From contig CAWAAR010000003.1 of NCBI GenBank assembly GCA_963780135.1, forward strand, positions 1,984,001 to 2,048,000: a stretch of 64,000 nt of DNA, read 5' to 3'. The DNA is from Clostridium_AM sp963780135. Its GTDB lineage: Bacteria > Bacillota > Clostridia > Clostridiales > Clostridiaceae. The notes below the pieces were generated by a model that ran no database searches, had not been told where the DNA came from, and saw only the letters and a list, made by a program, of their open reading frames with translations. The position numbers and the translations under genes are program-made. Within the stretch, counting starts at the first letter, position 1. Every line of letters starts with the position of its first letter. Positions 35,566-45,902 of this stretch are shown one piece after another.

Positions 35566-36687
35566 TTATAATACAAGTTTTTTCACATGAACATCTTTTG
35601 TTTCGGCTAAATTTATAAACTCAGATCCAACAGAAATTAACGGACATGTCAAATTGTTATAGTCAATCTTTAAAATTGTACCTACCTTTTTTGTATTCAA
35701 TAAAACTTTCTCACCAACATAAAAGCTGCTAATATTTTCAATGAATACTTTACAAAAGTTGTAATCCAATTTCCCTAAACTTTCACTTTTGATTGTTTCA
35801 AGAGCTTCAAAAGGAGATCTTCTTTTTTTATATATTCTATTAGAGTTTATGGCTTCAAATATATCTGCTATTGCGATAATTTTCGCAAAATTATGTATTC
35901 TTTCTTCTTTAAGTTTTAGTGGGTAACCTGAACCATCCAATCTTTCATGATGCATTAGTATCCCCTGAAGAACCTCTTCAGGAACAGAAGGTATTTTTTT
36001 CATAAACTCATATCCTAGTATTGGATGCAGCATTATATGTTTGAATTCTGATGGAGATAATTTTGTACTTTTATTTAAGGTTGAGCAATCCAATTTGGTT
36101 TTTCCAAAATCATGTAATACAGCTGAATAAGTTAGTAATTCTAGTTCTGATCCACTTAATCCTAACCACTTACCAATCATAAAAGATAGCACAGACACAT
36201 TAACAGAATGCCTGTATAAATAATCTCCTCCACTGCCATAAAGAACTATATTTTTCACAACTGGTGCTGGATAATGAAGATCCATCTGTATATCCATTGA
36301 AAGTTTCTTTATTTCCTTTATAACGTCATCAGCCTTATAATTTACATTTGTAAATAGTTCTCCAAGCACTCTTGTATATGCTTGAAAATACATTTCAACT
36401 CCTAAAACATTTTGATTTGATCGTACATTGATATTTTTAGATTTATTATGTACAGGAAGCATAATGTCAATATTTTTATACCTTTCTGCATTAAATATTT
36501 TCACATCGGCTTCTATACAAAAATCTTCTAATAATTTCTTCAATTTTTCTATAAGTCTCTCTGTAAGTTTTACATCTGAAGCTATGAAAACTTTACCATT
36601 TAATTTAATCTCTTCTGCAACTACCATGCCAGGCTCTAATTTATCTATAGGTACAGTTATTTTGCCAGGTATTTCATCTAAAACCAA
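35566..36687 (-). CDS. HD-GYP domain cyclic di-GMP phosphodiesterase
   Basis: A 373-residue cytoplasmic protein. An N-terminal DUF3391-like region (1-70, LEPGMVVAEEI) precedes the HD-GYP domain (about 145-310). The metal ligands are visible: His160, His-Asp at 192-193 (LHDFGKTKLD), His221 in HP and the HHERLDGSGYP signature at 246-256. The expected HD-GYP reaction is hydrolysis of cyclic di-GMP to GMP. It could oppose the GGDEF protein encoded near 14 kb. The gene stands alone, with AAGGAGATG upstream of the start. Confidence 0.92.
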   Translation of the reverse strand: MVLDEIPGKITVPIDKLEPGMVVAEEIKLNGKVFIASDVKLTERLIEKLKKLLEDFCIEADVKIFNAERYKNIDIMLPVHNKSKNINVRSNQNVLGVEMYFQAYTRVLGELFTNVNYKADDVIKEIKKLSMDIQMDLHYPAPVVKNIVLYGSGGDYLYRHSVNVSVLSFMIGKWLGLSGSELELLTYSAVLHDFGKTKLDCSTLNKSTKLSPSEFKHIMLHPILGYEFMKKIPSVPEEVLQGILMHHERLDGSGYPLKLKEERIHNFAKIIAIADIFEAINSNRIYKKRRSPFEALETIKSESLGKLDYNFCKVFIENISSFYVGEKVLLNTKKVGTILKIDYNNLTCPLISVGSEFINLAETKDVHVKKLVL

Positions 36688-37043
36688 TTTTTTTCATCTC
36701 CTTCTATATGTTGCAATATATTTGAAATCTTATTCTCATAAGTAAATTGATTACTAAAATGCATAGTATAATTGTTATTATACTAACTTTCGTCATTTTT
36801 GCTAATGTACTGAAGGACATTATTATAACTTTTTTATAAAAAATATGATTTACAATTTAATATATCCTAAGAAGCTCCTCACAAATATCTAGAATTTGTT
36901 TCATATTCACTGTGGAAAAATAGACAAGTAAATACTAAACTTAAATGATTTTTAAGGATAAAAAATTCCACCCTGAGTTCTTTTATGAATGTTTAAATAG
37001 AGCTAAATTGTGATAAAATAAAAGCTAGGATGGTGAGAGAAGC

Positions 37044-37137
37044 ATGAAGAAGAAGTTTAATATAACAGGTATCTGTGTACCTAATAAATAGACTTAGGCA
37101 ATATGGAAAGACCACTACTTTGTTTTGGAAAATCTTT
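37044..37137 (+). pseudogene. Fragment of an AAA-ATPase/PD-(D/E)XK-nuclease-like gene
   Basis: The start MKKKFNITGICVPNK stops after 15 codons. The shifted frame then gives RLRQYGKTTTLF, the P-loop region of the AAA-ATPase_like family (PF09820). The family is that of the intact gene 250 bp downstream, although this fragment resembles a different subgroup. Homology is not clear beyond about 37137. The rest of the 36.7-37.4 kb gap shows no gene. Confidence 0.6.
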
Positions 37138-37394
37138 TCTTAAAATAATTATCTCTCCAAGTAAAAATAAAATGCTAAGTAAAAAGGTGAATTGTCCAAT
37201 GGTAAAAGGAAATATCATAGAAAGTACATATGGTAAACTGTTAATGGGAGAAGTTATTCAACTTTGAATTTATTTCTGAATTCTTTTCTAAATGTTATTA
37301 AAAAATATAATATATCTGATGAAATAGCATTGTCTAAGTTTAATATGCTTTAGGATATAATAGAAATAATAAGTAAAGGAAAGAGGTGTTAAGC

Positions 37395-39104
37395 TTGAAT
37401 AAGAAGCTGCCTTATGGTCAAAGTAATTATAAAAACTTAGTATATGACAATTTTATATACATTGATAAAACGGAATATATTGAAAAACTTGAGAACTTTC
37501 ACTCAAGTTATATAACTTTTCTAAGACCAAGACGTTTTGGGAAAAGTCTTTTTACCTCAGTTTTGGCTAATTACTATGATATAAATGAGAAAGATAATTT
37601 CCAAAAATTATTTGGAGTAACCTATATAGGAAATCATGAAACTAAAGAAAGAAACAGCTATCATATTTTAAAGTTTAATTTTACAGGCTTAAATGCGGAT
37701 ACAAAAGAAACCTTAGAAGAAAGCTTTATAAGAACTATAAAAGATTCTTTTGATAAATTTATTGAAAACTATAAATTAGAAGTAAGTTATATACAAGAAG
37801 GCAGTGCAGCAAGTATATTTGAAAATTTTCTTACAAGGGTAAGTTTTCAAATTAGGGAACCTATATATGTAATAATAGATGAGTATGACCACTTTGCTAA
37901 TGAACTTCTAAGCTTTCGAACAGAGTTATTTTCAAACATAATAAGTAAAACAGGTTTCGTAAGGAAATTTTACGAGGTTCTAAAGAAGGGAACAGAGTCT
38001 ATAGTAAAAAGAATATTTATGACAGGAGTAAGTCCTATAACTCTAGACAGCTTAACTAGTGGTTTTAATATTTCAGATGATTTAACAAGAAAAGCTAGTT
38101 TCAATGAAATGATGGGTTTTACTAAAAAAGAAGTTGTAGACTTAATAAAAAGTACAGTGGAAAAACCTTTGAAGGAAAGTGAACTAAATGAACTTTTAGA
38201 AACACTTCAAAAAAATTATAACGGATATTTATTTGCAAGTGATGGTAAAGAAAGACTGTTTAACAGTGATATGATTCTTTACTATATGAAAACCTACATT
38301 GAATCGGGTAAAGGTCCTGAAGAATTAATAGATAAAAACATAGCCAGTGATTATGGAAAGCTGGGAAAAATGTTTGATTTAAAGAATAAAAGTGCTAATA
38401 TGCAGGTTTTACAGGATATACTAAAAGGAGAAAGAATCACGGCAAGAATAACAGATGGATTTTCATTAGAAAAAGATTTTAGTAAAGATGATTTCAAATC
38501 TCTGTTATTTTATTTAGGTATGCTGACCATAGAGAAAAAAGTACTTGACAGGGCTGTATTAAAAGTTCCAAATTATGCTATAAAAGGTCTTTATTTTGAA
38601 TATTTCAGTAAAAAGCTTAATGAAAGTATAGATTATGAAATAGATGTATCAGATATAGAAGATTCAATAACAGAAATAGCCCTAGAGGGTGAAAACAATA
38701 ACCTTATAAAAATAGTAGAGAAGACCTTAAACAGACTTTCAAATAGAGATTACATTAAATTTGATGAAAAGTATGTAAAGCTAATATTTTTGACCTACTG
38801 CTTTTTAAGCAAGATATATTTAGTAAAGTCAGAGTACGAAGTTGATAATGGTTATATAGACATAGCACTTTTAAAGCAGGTAAATATGGAGCCAACCTAC
38901 TTTGCCATTTTTGAACTAAAATATATAACAAAAGCGGAGTATGAAAAAGAAGGGGAAAAAATAGTAGAGGAAAAGAAAAAGCAAGCTGTAGAGCAGCTGC
39001 AAAAGTATAAATGTTCAGAGGAATTAATGGGGCTTCCTAATTTGAAAAAGTGGGTAATAGTATTTGTAAATGATGTGTGTGTGGTAAATAATGAAATAAA
39101 ATAA
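37395..39104 (+). CDS. AAA-ATPase-like protein with C-terminal PD-(D/E)XK nuclease domain
   Basis: About 569 residues if started at TTG 37395, seven bases after AGAGGTG; GTG 37386 is an alternative. The N-terminus (KLPYGQSNYKNL, YIDKTEYI) and P-loop region RPRRFGKSLF are typical of PF09820, and Walker B is IYVIIDEYDHF. The C-terminal region (about 480-560, YEVDNGYIDIALL, then FAIFELKY) is a PDDEXK_9 nuclease core (Asp, then Glu-x-Lys). These proteins are abundant and mobile in anaerobes. Their role is unknown; phage defence or DNA processing is speculation. Confidence 0.85.
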   Translation: MNKKLPYGQSNYKNLVYDNFIYIDKTEYIEKLENFHSSYITFLRPRRFGKSLFTSVLANYYDINEKDNFQKLFGVTYIGNHETKERNSYHILKFNFTGLNADTKETLEESFIRTIKDSFDKFIENYKLEVSYIQEGSAASIFENFLTRVSFQIREPIYVIIDEYDHFANELLSFRTELFSNIISKTGFVRKFYEVLKKGTESIVKRIFMTGVSPITLDSLTSGFNISDDLTRKASFNEMMGFTKKEVVDLIKSTVEKPLKESELNELLETLQKNYNGYLFASDGKERLFNSDMILYYMKTYIESGKGPEELIDKNIASDYGKLGKMFDLKNKSANMQVLQDILKGERITARITDGFSLEKDFSKDDFKSLLFYLGMLTIEKKVLDRAVLKVPNYAIKGLYFEYFSKKLNESIDYEIDVSDIEDSITEIALEGENNNLIKIVEKTLNRLSNRDYIKFDEKYVKLIFLTYCFLSKIYLVKSEYEVDNGYIDIALLKQVNMEPTYFAIFELKYITKAEYEKEGEKIVEEKKKQAVEQLQKYKCSEELMGLPNLKKWVIVFVNDVCVVNNEIK

Positions 39105-39158
39105 AAAAATACGTCAAAAGTCAAAGATTATACTAGTTACTATTAAATAGTTTTAATT

Positions 39159-39195
39159 TATGCTTGAGCAAGCAAAAGTTTGCTCAAGCATTTTT
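39159..39195 (+). terminator. Intrinsic terminator after the AAA-ATPase/nuclease gene
   Basis: ATGCTTGAGCAA pairs perfectly with TTGCTCAAGCAT over an 8-nt loop, followed by TTTTTACT. Confidence 0.85.
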
Positions 39196-39322
39196 ACTAT
39201 AAACTAAAGAAACTAGAGAAGAATCATTAATAGAATTAAACAATCAAATTGGTGTTATAAACTTATTAGCGAAAATACTAATAGAGCCTAAATATGATGA
39301 AATAAATTTTAGGTCTAGTTGA

Positions 39323-39940
39323 TTATTGAAGTGCTTTTACTATTAGTGAATTTACATTACTATTATTTAAAAGTCCAATATGACCAACACCATAAATTCT
39401 TATGTTATTAGCCCCTTGAAGTTTAGATAAATAGTTTGTTACAATTTCATCATTTAAACTATAAATGGAAGTTACATCTACTCCTTCTGGTGCTACAGAT
39501 GCGCCTAATTTGTTTGCTCCACCAAGTGTAACAAGCTTGTCTACTTTATTGTTTCCACCTAGTTTAGTTATGTAGTATAAACTATTGGAACCACCCATAC
39601 TATGGGCTACTATATCTACTTTACTTTTACCCGTCTTTTTTAACACATTATCAACATAATTATTAATAACAGAACTATTAATAGCATTGTTACCTGCATC
39701 TAAAACCTTATCTGGTAAATCCACAGCAAACAACTGGTCTTGTGACCATCCTTGTTTTATTAAATAGTTCTCAATAAAAATGAAATTATAGCTTGCACCT
39801 CCTAATCCATGTACAAATACTACTGGGTTATGTTCAGCTTTTGCATAGGCTGGTTGTACATGAGAAAAAGTTAAAGCAAAAATAGTAAATAGTACTAAAA
39901 AACAAGAAAATATTTTTTTGGTAAAAAACTTATTTTTCAT
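39323..39940 (-). CDS. Secreted small lipase/esterase (Bacillus LipA/EstA type)
   Basis: A 205-residue protein with a signal peptide (1-33, cleaved after AYAKA-like sequence). The mature part of about 171 residues closely resembles the minimal alpha/beta hydrolase lipase of Bacillus. VVFVHGLGGASYNF forms the oxyanion hole, Ser114 lies in AHSMGG, the acid is Asp164 in SLNDE, and His187 lies in GVGHIGLL. It hydrolyses short- to medium-chain acyl esters outside the cell and lacks a lid. The ribosome site is AAGGGGGAT. It is monocistronic and divergent from the TetR gene. Confidence 0.93.
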   Translation of the reverse strand: MKNKFFTKKIFSCFLVLFTIFALTFSHVQPAYAKAEHNPVVFVHGLGGASYNFIFIENYLIKQGWSQDQLFAVDLPDKVLDAGNNAINSSVINNYVDNVLKKTGKSKVDIVAHSMGGSNSLYYITKLGGNNKVDKLVTLGGANKLGASVAPEGVDVTSIYSLNDEIVTNYLSKLQGANNIRIYGVGHIGLLNNSNVNSLIVKALQ

Positions 39941-40148
39941 AATTATCCCCCTTAAAATTACAATTTATATGTATTTTATTTACATATAAAACAAAAATTA
40001 TTTATATGCACTTATATGTTACATTATTTCTTAATAATTGTAAACTACATCGTTTTAATTCTTATGCATGTTTTTAAATGGTTAAAAATACATACAATTT
40101 AATTCAAATCAAAACTGCTTTTATTTAAAGGTCAAGTTATTTTGGCTC

Positions 40149-40177
40149 TTGACAAAGGAATTGATAGGATATAAAAT
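40149..40177 (+). promoter_or_regulatory. Promoter of the TetR/PEP-synthase-like operon
   Basis: TTGACA (40149-40154), 17-bp spacer, TAAAAT (40172-40177). The gene starts about 75 bp further on. No clear palindromic TetR operator is visible across it. Confidence 0.6.
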
Positions 40178-40252
40178 TAAAACAATATTTACACAATGAG
40201 TAAAATTACTGAATGTGTATATTAATACAAAGTATATTTAGGAGGTGCAAAG

Positions 40253-40921
40253 ATGGATGATAAGGAAAGGTTGGTTGAGAGCCGAATAGAGAGAAAAAAA
40301 AAGGAGACTAGGCAGAAAATTATTAAGGTTGCTATGGATTTATTTCAGAACCAGGGGTTCAACCAAACAACAATGGAGCAGATAGCAGACAAAACAGATA
40401 TTGCAAGAAAGACCCTGTATAACTACTTTGCAGTCAAAGAAGCCATAGTTGATGAATATGTAAGAGGGATTTCAAAGGAATTAGCCAAAGAGAATTTTGA
40501 AACTATCCAGAATATGCCAGACATTAAGTCTCGCCTGCTGGCTGCCCTTAATCATTCTTATGGCTGGGTTGAAAATAACCCGGAAATTACAGGAATATGT
40601 ATTAATTACCGTCTAAGAAATATGGTTAAGGATCAAGGAAATCAAAGCGCTGAAACTGGTACTCAGAGTATTTTAGCCGAAATTATAAGTTTAGGACAGC
40701 AGGCAGGAGAAATCAGGTCAGATATCTCAGTTAAACTGTTGGTGACGCATATGGATCTTCTTAGGAGCACAATGACCTTTGAATGGTTAAATGATCCCTC
40801 AAGGTTTGAACTTCATGAAGAAATAGCCAAACTGGTAGATTTATTTCTATATGGGGCAGCTAGCCAGTTAGCCGTTCCTAAAAAATCCGATTTAGATCAA
40901 AAAAGTAAAGGGGAGTGGTAG
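40253..40921 (+). CDS. TetR-family transcriptional regulator
   Basis: A 222-residue protein with an N-terminal TetR HTH (about 18-65, MDLFQNQGFNQTTMEQIADK, then DIARKTLYNYFAVKEAIVDE). The C-terminal all-helical ligand domain is not assignable. GGAGGTGCAAAG precedes the ATG. It is immediately followed by the PEP-synthase-like gene (stop and next ATG are 2 bp apart), so it probably controls that operon, including itself. Codon usage is richer in G and C than the neighbours. Confidence 0.9.
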   Translation: MDDKERLVESRIERKKKETRQKIIKVAMDLFQNQGFNQTTMEQIADKTDIARKTLYNYFAVKEAIVDEYVRGISKELAKENFETIQNMPDIKSRLLAALNHSYGWVENNPEITGICINYRLRNMVKDQGNQSAETGTQSILAEIISLGQQAGEIRSDISVKLLVTHMDLLRSTMTFEWLNDPSRFELHEEIAKLVDLFLYGAASQLAVPKKSDLDQKSKGEW

Positions 40922-40923
40922 AG

Positions 40924-43584
40924 ATGAAGTACCTTTTGAATTGGGAAGAAGCTTTTCAGTCAAGCGTATCACTTATTGGGGGTAAAGGCTGGAATCTAGG
41001 GCGTTTGGCCCGATATGGCTTTAGCATCCCTCAGGGAGGAGTACTGACTGCCAAGGCTTACGACGAGTATATCAAATACAACCAATTGCAGGAGATAGTT
41101 GATGATCTTGCATCATCAACTACCCTAGAGAATTTGGATGAAGATGATTTCAAAGATAGATTGGACAAGCTAAGAGGAAAGGTCATGGATGGATCAATAC
41201 CGCCATATATTGCCGAGGAAGTATCCGGGTGGCTCAATAGCTGGGGCGAACTAAAAAAAGCGTGGGCTGTGAGATCCTCTGCAGTTGCGGAGGATTCTGT
41301 AAAGGCTTCCTTTGCCGGCATTCATGATTCGTTCCTGAATGTTTGTGGTTTAGACGACATCCTGTTAGCGGTAAAAGGGTGTTATGCATCCTTGTGGTCG
41401 CCTCGGGCTGTGGCATATCGCAAAAAGATGAATATAAGCGATAATGAGGTAAAAACAGCGGTGGTGATTATGGAGATGGTGGAAGCTCAAGCAGCTGGAG
41501 TAGGCTTTACCTGCGATCTTTTGTCAGGCCGCCAAGATGTTATGGTGATTAACGCCAATTTTGGTCTGGGTGAGTCGGTGGTGGCTGGCACAGTGGAACC
41601 AGATACATATTATTTAAAGGCTGAAGCTATAAAAGCTGGTCCGCGAGTAATAGCGAGAGAAATTGGACGCAAGCAAGGGCTGACCACCAGGAGGGAAAAC
41701 GGAGGAACCCAATTTATTCAGTCAGCAGAAATATCTTCTAAGCAGGTGCTGCAGGACAAGGAAATTGAAAAACTTGGACGGCTTATGTTAAGGGTTTTCG
41801 ATGCACTGGGAAACAGTGAGCATCATCAAGACGTGGAATGGGTTTATAATGGCCGGGAGTTTGTATTGGTCCAGGCTAGGCCGGTAACTACTCTGCCTAG
41901 AAAGACTTTCCCCGCTCTGGAAAATCAGCCAGATATCTGGTCTAACGGCAATTACCGAGACGCCATACCTATGGTGCAATCACCTCTAAACCGTCGGTTG
42001 ATGAAAAACATTATTGATATCATACACCATATGAGTTTCACCAGATTAGATTACCAGCTTCCGGTTGGAATACAGTTTTCTAGATTTTATAATGGGAGGC
42101 TTTACTGCAATTTACCAGCTTATCAGTGGGGTGTGTATGATTCCATGGGTAGCCGACCAGATGGGTTTAATGTTTTTTGGGGAGGCCACCAGCCTACCAT
42201 CGATATCGGCAATCTGAAACCCCAGCCAGGATTTGAAGACCGTGCAATGAAGTTCGGTGCGCTGGTTAACAAGGCTAGACAAAATGCCCCTAAGATATGG
42301 GAACGTGTATCGGCTTCAGTTCGAAAGATAATCGGAAAGGGACTGGAGCATTGGACGGACCAGGATTTTATTACTGGCTATGACGAGTTGGGACGGATCA
42401 CTGAGGCGCTTCTCAAGGAATTCAATTTTTTAGCCGCTGCAGGCAGCATGCCAGTGATTTTTTTACTTCAAACCCTGAACAAATACTTCCAAGGTCGTGA
42501 GTTTATGATGCTGAATGCCCTGATGGTAGGTGGGACGGAGGAGATTACCAGCGCTGACCAGGGCTATAGATTAGTGGAGTTGGCGGAGATCGCAAGAAAG
42601 GACGCCAATGCTGCCAAATACTTCAGCAGGACCTCTTTTGATCCGCTGGATTGGGATAAATTACCGGAATGTTCTCCCTTCAAGCAGGCCTTTTGTGAAT
42701 TTATCGAAGAATATGGACACCGTGCAGTATATGAACTGGATATCATCAATCCTAGGTGGAATGAGGACCCAACGTATCTACTGGGTATTATTCAAAGCAC
42801 TATGAACACCGCAGACTTTAGTAAGCTGAGGGAGGAGCAGAAGGAAAAACAGAAGCAGGCTTGGTTTGAGATCAAAGACAAGGTTACAGCTTCTGAGCAC
42901 TCTTCCATAAGAGATTTGGTCAAGGAGAGTCAGGCTGGGGCGGCGGTGAGGGAGAAAACCAAATCGGTGTTGGCATTGGTAATGGATGCGTACCGAATAA
43001 TTGCTAAACAATTAGGATGCCGCTTTTGCGAAAGAGGCATCATTGAAGAACCCCATGACATCTTTTTCTGTGCTTGGTCAGAACTTTTTTCAGTATTAAG
43101 AGATGAATGTGATGGTAGGGGGCTTAAGGATCTGGTTTCTGAAAGGAAAGACTGGATGAAAGAAATGGAGTTGCTAGCTCCACCGGATGTGATTTTCGGG
43201 GAGACTCCAAGGTTTACAGAACCGGTTACTGGGGTTTCTGGCAATTGCATGGTAGGGGTGCCAGTTGCTGCTGGGAAAGCATCCGGCTTAGTTAGGCTGA
43301 TCAGTCATCCAGACCAGGGAGGACGGCTGCAGCCAGGAGAAGTGATGGTAGCTCCATCCACTGACCCAGGGTGGACGCCGTTGTTTTTAAAAGCTGGGGC
43401 TGTTGTCATGGAAACAGGAGGTTTCTTATCTCATGGAGCCATTGTGGCCAGGGAATATGGAATTCCGGCGGTGGTGAATATACCAGGAGTAATGGGTATA
43501 CTGAAAGACGACCAGACAATAGTAGTTGATGGAGATAATGGTAAAATATTTCTTGCAGATGAAGACATTAAGGCAGAGACTTAA
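40924..43584 (+). CDS. PEP synthase/rifampin phosphotransferase-like enzyme
   Basis: 886 residues from the ATG at 40924 (AAAGGGGAG 8 bp upstream). The N-terminal ATP-binding PPDK_N domain (1-320) has GGKGWNLGRL and WAVRSSAVAEDS. The middle (330-770) is a variable region. The C-terminal swivelling His domain (about 770-875) has TDPGWTPLF and GGFLSHGAIVAREYGIPAVV with the phosphorylated His near 837. This ATP-domain/middle/His-domain order and TDPGWTPLF match rifampin phosphotransferases more than PEP synthases, which end in a TIM barrel absent here. The true substrate is unknown. The pair with TetR looks horizontally acquired, being clearly GC-richer. Confidence 0.82.
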   Translation: MKYLLNWEEAFQSSVSLIGGKGWNLGRLARYGFSIPQGGVLTAKAYDEYIKYNQLQEIVDDLASSTTLENLDEDDFKDRLDKLRGKVMDGSIPPYIAEEVSGWLNSWGELKKAWAVRSSAVAEDSVKASFAGIHDSFLNVCGLDDILLAVKGCYASLWSPRAVAYRKKMNISDNEVKTAVVIMEMVEAQAAGVGFTCDLLSGRQDVMVINANFGLGESVVAGTVEPDTYYLKAEAIKAGPRVIAREIGRKQGLTTRRENGGTQFIQSAEISSKQVLQDKEIEKLGRLMLRVFDALGNSEHHQDVEWVYNGREFVLVQARPVTTLPRKTFPALENQPDIWSNGNYRDAIPMVQSPLNRRLMKNIIDIIHHMSFTRLDYQLPVGIQFSRFYNGRLYCNLPAYQWGVYDSMGSRPDGFNVFWGGHQPTIDIGNLKPQPGFEDRAMKFGALVNKARQNAPKIWERVSASVRKIIGKGLEHWTDQDFITGYDELGRITEALLKEFNFLAAAGSMPVIFLLQTLNKYFQGREFMMLNALMVGGTEEITSADQGYRLVELAEIARKDANAAKYFSRTSFDPLDWDKLPECSPFKQAFCEFIEEYGHRAVYELDIINPRWNEDPTYLLGIIQSTMNTADFSKLREEQKEKQKQAWFEIKDKVTASEHSSIRDLVKESQAGAAVREKTKSVLALVMDAYRIIAKQLGCRFCERGIIEEPHDIFFCAWSELFSVLRDECDGRGLKDLVSERKDWMKEMELLAPPDVIFGETPRFTEPVTGVSGNCMVGVPVAAGKASGLVRLISHPDQGGRLQPGEVMVAPSTDPGWTPLFLKAGAVVMETGGFLSHGAIVAREYGIPAVVNIPGVMGILKDDQTIVVDGDNGKIFLADEDIKAET

Positions 43585-43750
43585 TGGAGAAGCAGTTCAA
43601 TTATATTCATCATTTCCTTAGTATTTAATCTATGACTTATAAGCATTTTAGTAGTATGTATTGTGAACTTATAGGAAGGTATTGTTAATGTGGATTAATA
43701 TAACAAAGAAGGCTATAATTATAAGTAAATAAAATAAATGGGGGATGAAG

Positions 43751-45799
43751 ATGAAAAGCAAATTTATAATTGGAACACTTTTTAGTATTTTTTTACTATG
43801 CTCACCTAATGTTAAAGCAGCAAGCTTTCCAGACAATCAAACGGTAGATGCTAATAAGACATGGACAATTAAGTTTAATAATGAAATTCAATTGGATGAT
43901 TTAACTAAGCAAAGCATAAGAATAAGTGATATTAGAGGTAATGCAGCAGATGTTAGTCTAAAATTAGGACAAGATGCTAAATCAATTATAGTAACAGCTC
44001 CAAAATACGGATATGGAGGAGGAAAAAATTACACATTATATGTTGGAAATAAAGTACATTCTATTGATGGTAAGACATTAAAGGATGATTGCCTCTTGCA
44101 TTTTAATATTAAAAGAAAGCCTAGTAGTGGTGGCATAGTAACTTTTAAGGATAAAAACGTAGAACAAGAAATAAGGGATAATATAGAAAAAGAAAGCGGG
44201 GATATTTATCAAAGTGATGTTGAAGATATAACTGATGTATATATGGAAAATAACCAAATCAAAGATCTTAGTGGAATAGAAAAATTAACTAATTTAAAAC
44301 AGCTTAATTTATGTGGTAATGAACTTAAGGATATAAGTGAGTTAAAGAATTTAGCTAATTTAGAGTCTATTGATTTAAGCCACAATGAAATAAGTGATAT
44401 AAGTACATTGAAAAATTTAACTAATTTAAAGAAACTTAATTTAGGCAATAATAAAGTAAGAGATGTAAGTGCATTAAGTAATTTAACGAATTTACAAGAA
44501 CTTAATTTAGGTTATATATCATATCATGGCTTTGAAACACCTGATCCAGAGGCAAATTATAATGAAATAGGCGATATAAGTACATTAAAAAATTTAACAA
44601 ATTTGCAAACACTTAATTTAGGATATACTAAAATAAAGGATATAAGTGGTTTAAAAGGGTTAAGTAATTTAAAAACACTTAATTTAAGTAGCAACCAAAT
44701 AAGTGATATAAGCAGTGTAGTAAATGAATTAAATGAATTAAAGGAATTAAGTAATTTAAGTGATCTTAATTTATCTACTAATGAAATTAGTGATATAAGT
44801 GAATTGAATAAATTAACTAATTTGAAAACACTTAATTTAGATGGTAATAAAATTAGAAATATAAATACATTGAAAGGGTTAAATAATTTACAAATACTTG
44901 ATTTAGGCAGCAATCAGATAAGCTATATAAGTGGTGCAGCAAATGCATTAAAAGAGTTAACTAATTTAAATGATCTTAATTTATCCAATAATCAAATCAG
45001 TAATATAGATGAATTTAATAAATTAACTAATTTAAAAACGCTTGATTTAAGTTACAACAAAATTAGTGATATAAGTGCATTAAAGGATTTAACTAATTTA
45101 GGAATGCTTGGCTTAGGTAACAATCAAATAAGTGATGCAAGTGTATTAAAAAATTTAGGTGGCTTACGAGAGATTATTTTGCTTGATAATCCAATAAGTA
45201 ATGCGGATATACAAGCTTTAAAAAATGCTTTACCAGGGTGCGAAATTAATGAGATTAGAGCTAAAAAACCTAATATATATTTGTATCCAGAGAAAACAGA
45301 AGAATTATCAGTATCTGTTACTCCTAAAGGAAAAGTAACTAAATCAATTCCAGAATATAATGGAGGATGGAAAGTAACAGTTGACCCAAGTGGAAAAATT
45401 GATAATACTTATGATTTTTTATTTTATGAAGCTTCAATTAATTATCAATTTACTTTGGATAAGGGCTGGATTGTAAATAAGGATAATTTTAATGAAGAAA
45501 TGAATAGTATATTGACTTCTATAGGTTTAAATTCCAAGGAGAAAGCGGATTTTATTGAATACTGGTCAAAAGAATTGAACTGGAAAAGCAATAGATATGC
45601 AGCTTATTACCTTGATCCTAAAGAAATAAATGAAGCAATAAAGTTAAATTTATCTAAAGAACCAGACTCCATTTTAAGAACTTACTTTTACTTTGTACCT
45701 ATTAAAGATAACAAGAATTTAGAAATTAAAAAACCTGAAATAAAACAGTTTAAACGTAATGGATTTACTGTTGTAGAATGGGGTGGAATTGGTAAATAA
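43751..45799 (+). CDS. Secreted leucine-rich-repeat protein with IYLYPE-type C-terminal domain
   Basis: The ATG at 43751 (GGGGG 6 bp upstream) gives 682 residues; an ATG six bases earlier is too close to the ribosome site. A signal peptide (to about 24) precedes an SbsA-like Ig domain (25-120) akin to the C-terminal domain of the giant surface protein. About a dozen internalin-like 22-residue LRRs follow (about 160-500, LTNLKxLNLxxNxISDIS). The C-terminal region begins KPNIYLYPEKTEELSV, a domain seen at the end of other clostridial LRR proteins. No anchor motif is visible. A surface interaction role is likely. Confidence 0.85.
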   Translation: MKSKFIIGTLFSIFLLCSPNVKAASFPDNQTVDANKTWTIKFNNEIQLDDLTKQSIRISDIRGNAADVSLKLGQDAKSIIVTAPKYGYGGGKNYTLYVGNKVHSIDGKTLKDDCLLHFNIKRKPSSGGIVTFKDKNVEQEIRDNIEKESGDIYQSDVEDITDVYMENNQIKDLSGIEKLTNLKQLNLCGNELKDISELKNLANLESIDLSHNEISDISTLKNLTNLKKLNLGNNKVRDVSALSNLTNLQELNLGYISYHGFETPDPEANYNEIGDISTLKNLTNLQTLNLGYTKIKDISGLKGLSNLKTLNLSSNQISDISSVVNELNELKELSNLSDLNLSTNEISDISELNKLTNLKTLNLDGNKIRNINTLKGLNNLQILDLGSNQISYISGAANALKELTNLNDLNLSNNQISNIDEFNKLTNLKTLDLSYNKISDISALKDLTNLGMLGLGNNQISDASVLKNLGGLREIILLDNPISNADIQALKNALPGCEINEIRAKKPNIYLYPEKTEELSVSVTPKGKVTKSIPEYNGGWKVTVDPSGKIDNTYDFLFYEASINYQFTLDKGWIVNKDNFNEEMNSILTSIGLNSKEKADFIEYWSKELNWKSNRYAAYYLDPKEINEAIKLNLSKEPDSILRTYFYFVPIKDNKNLEIKKPEIKQFKRNGFTVVEWGGIGK

Positions 45800-45902
45800 A
45801 CATCCATTCAAATTGAGAATGATTGTATAAAAAATCAATGATAATGGTGCTTAGTAATATAATTCTTAACAGTAAGAAGTATTATAGCGGACAGGAATAT
45901 TT

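Noticed and set aside
44209..44913. CRISPR-like or tandem DNA array
   Set aside because: The near-regular 66-bp periodicity is the internalin-type LRR coding repeat, without conserved spacer structure.
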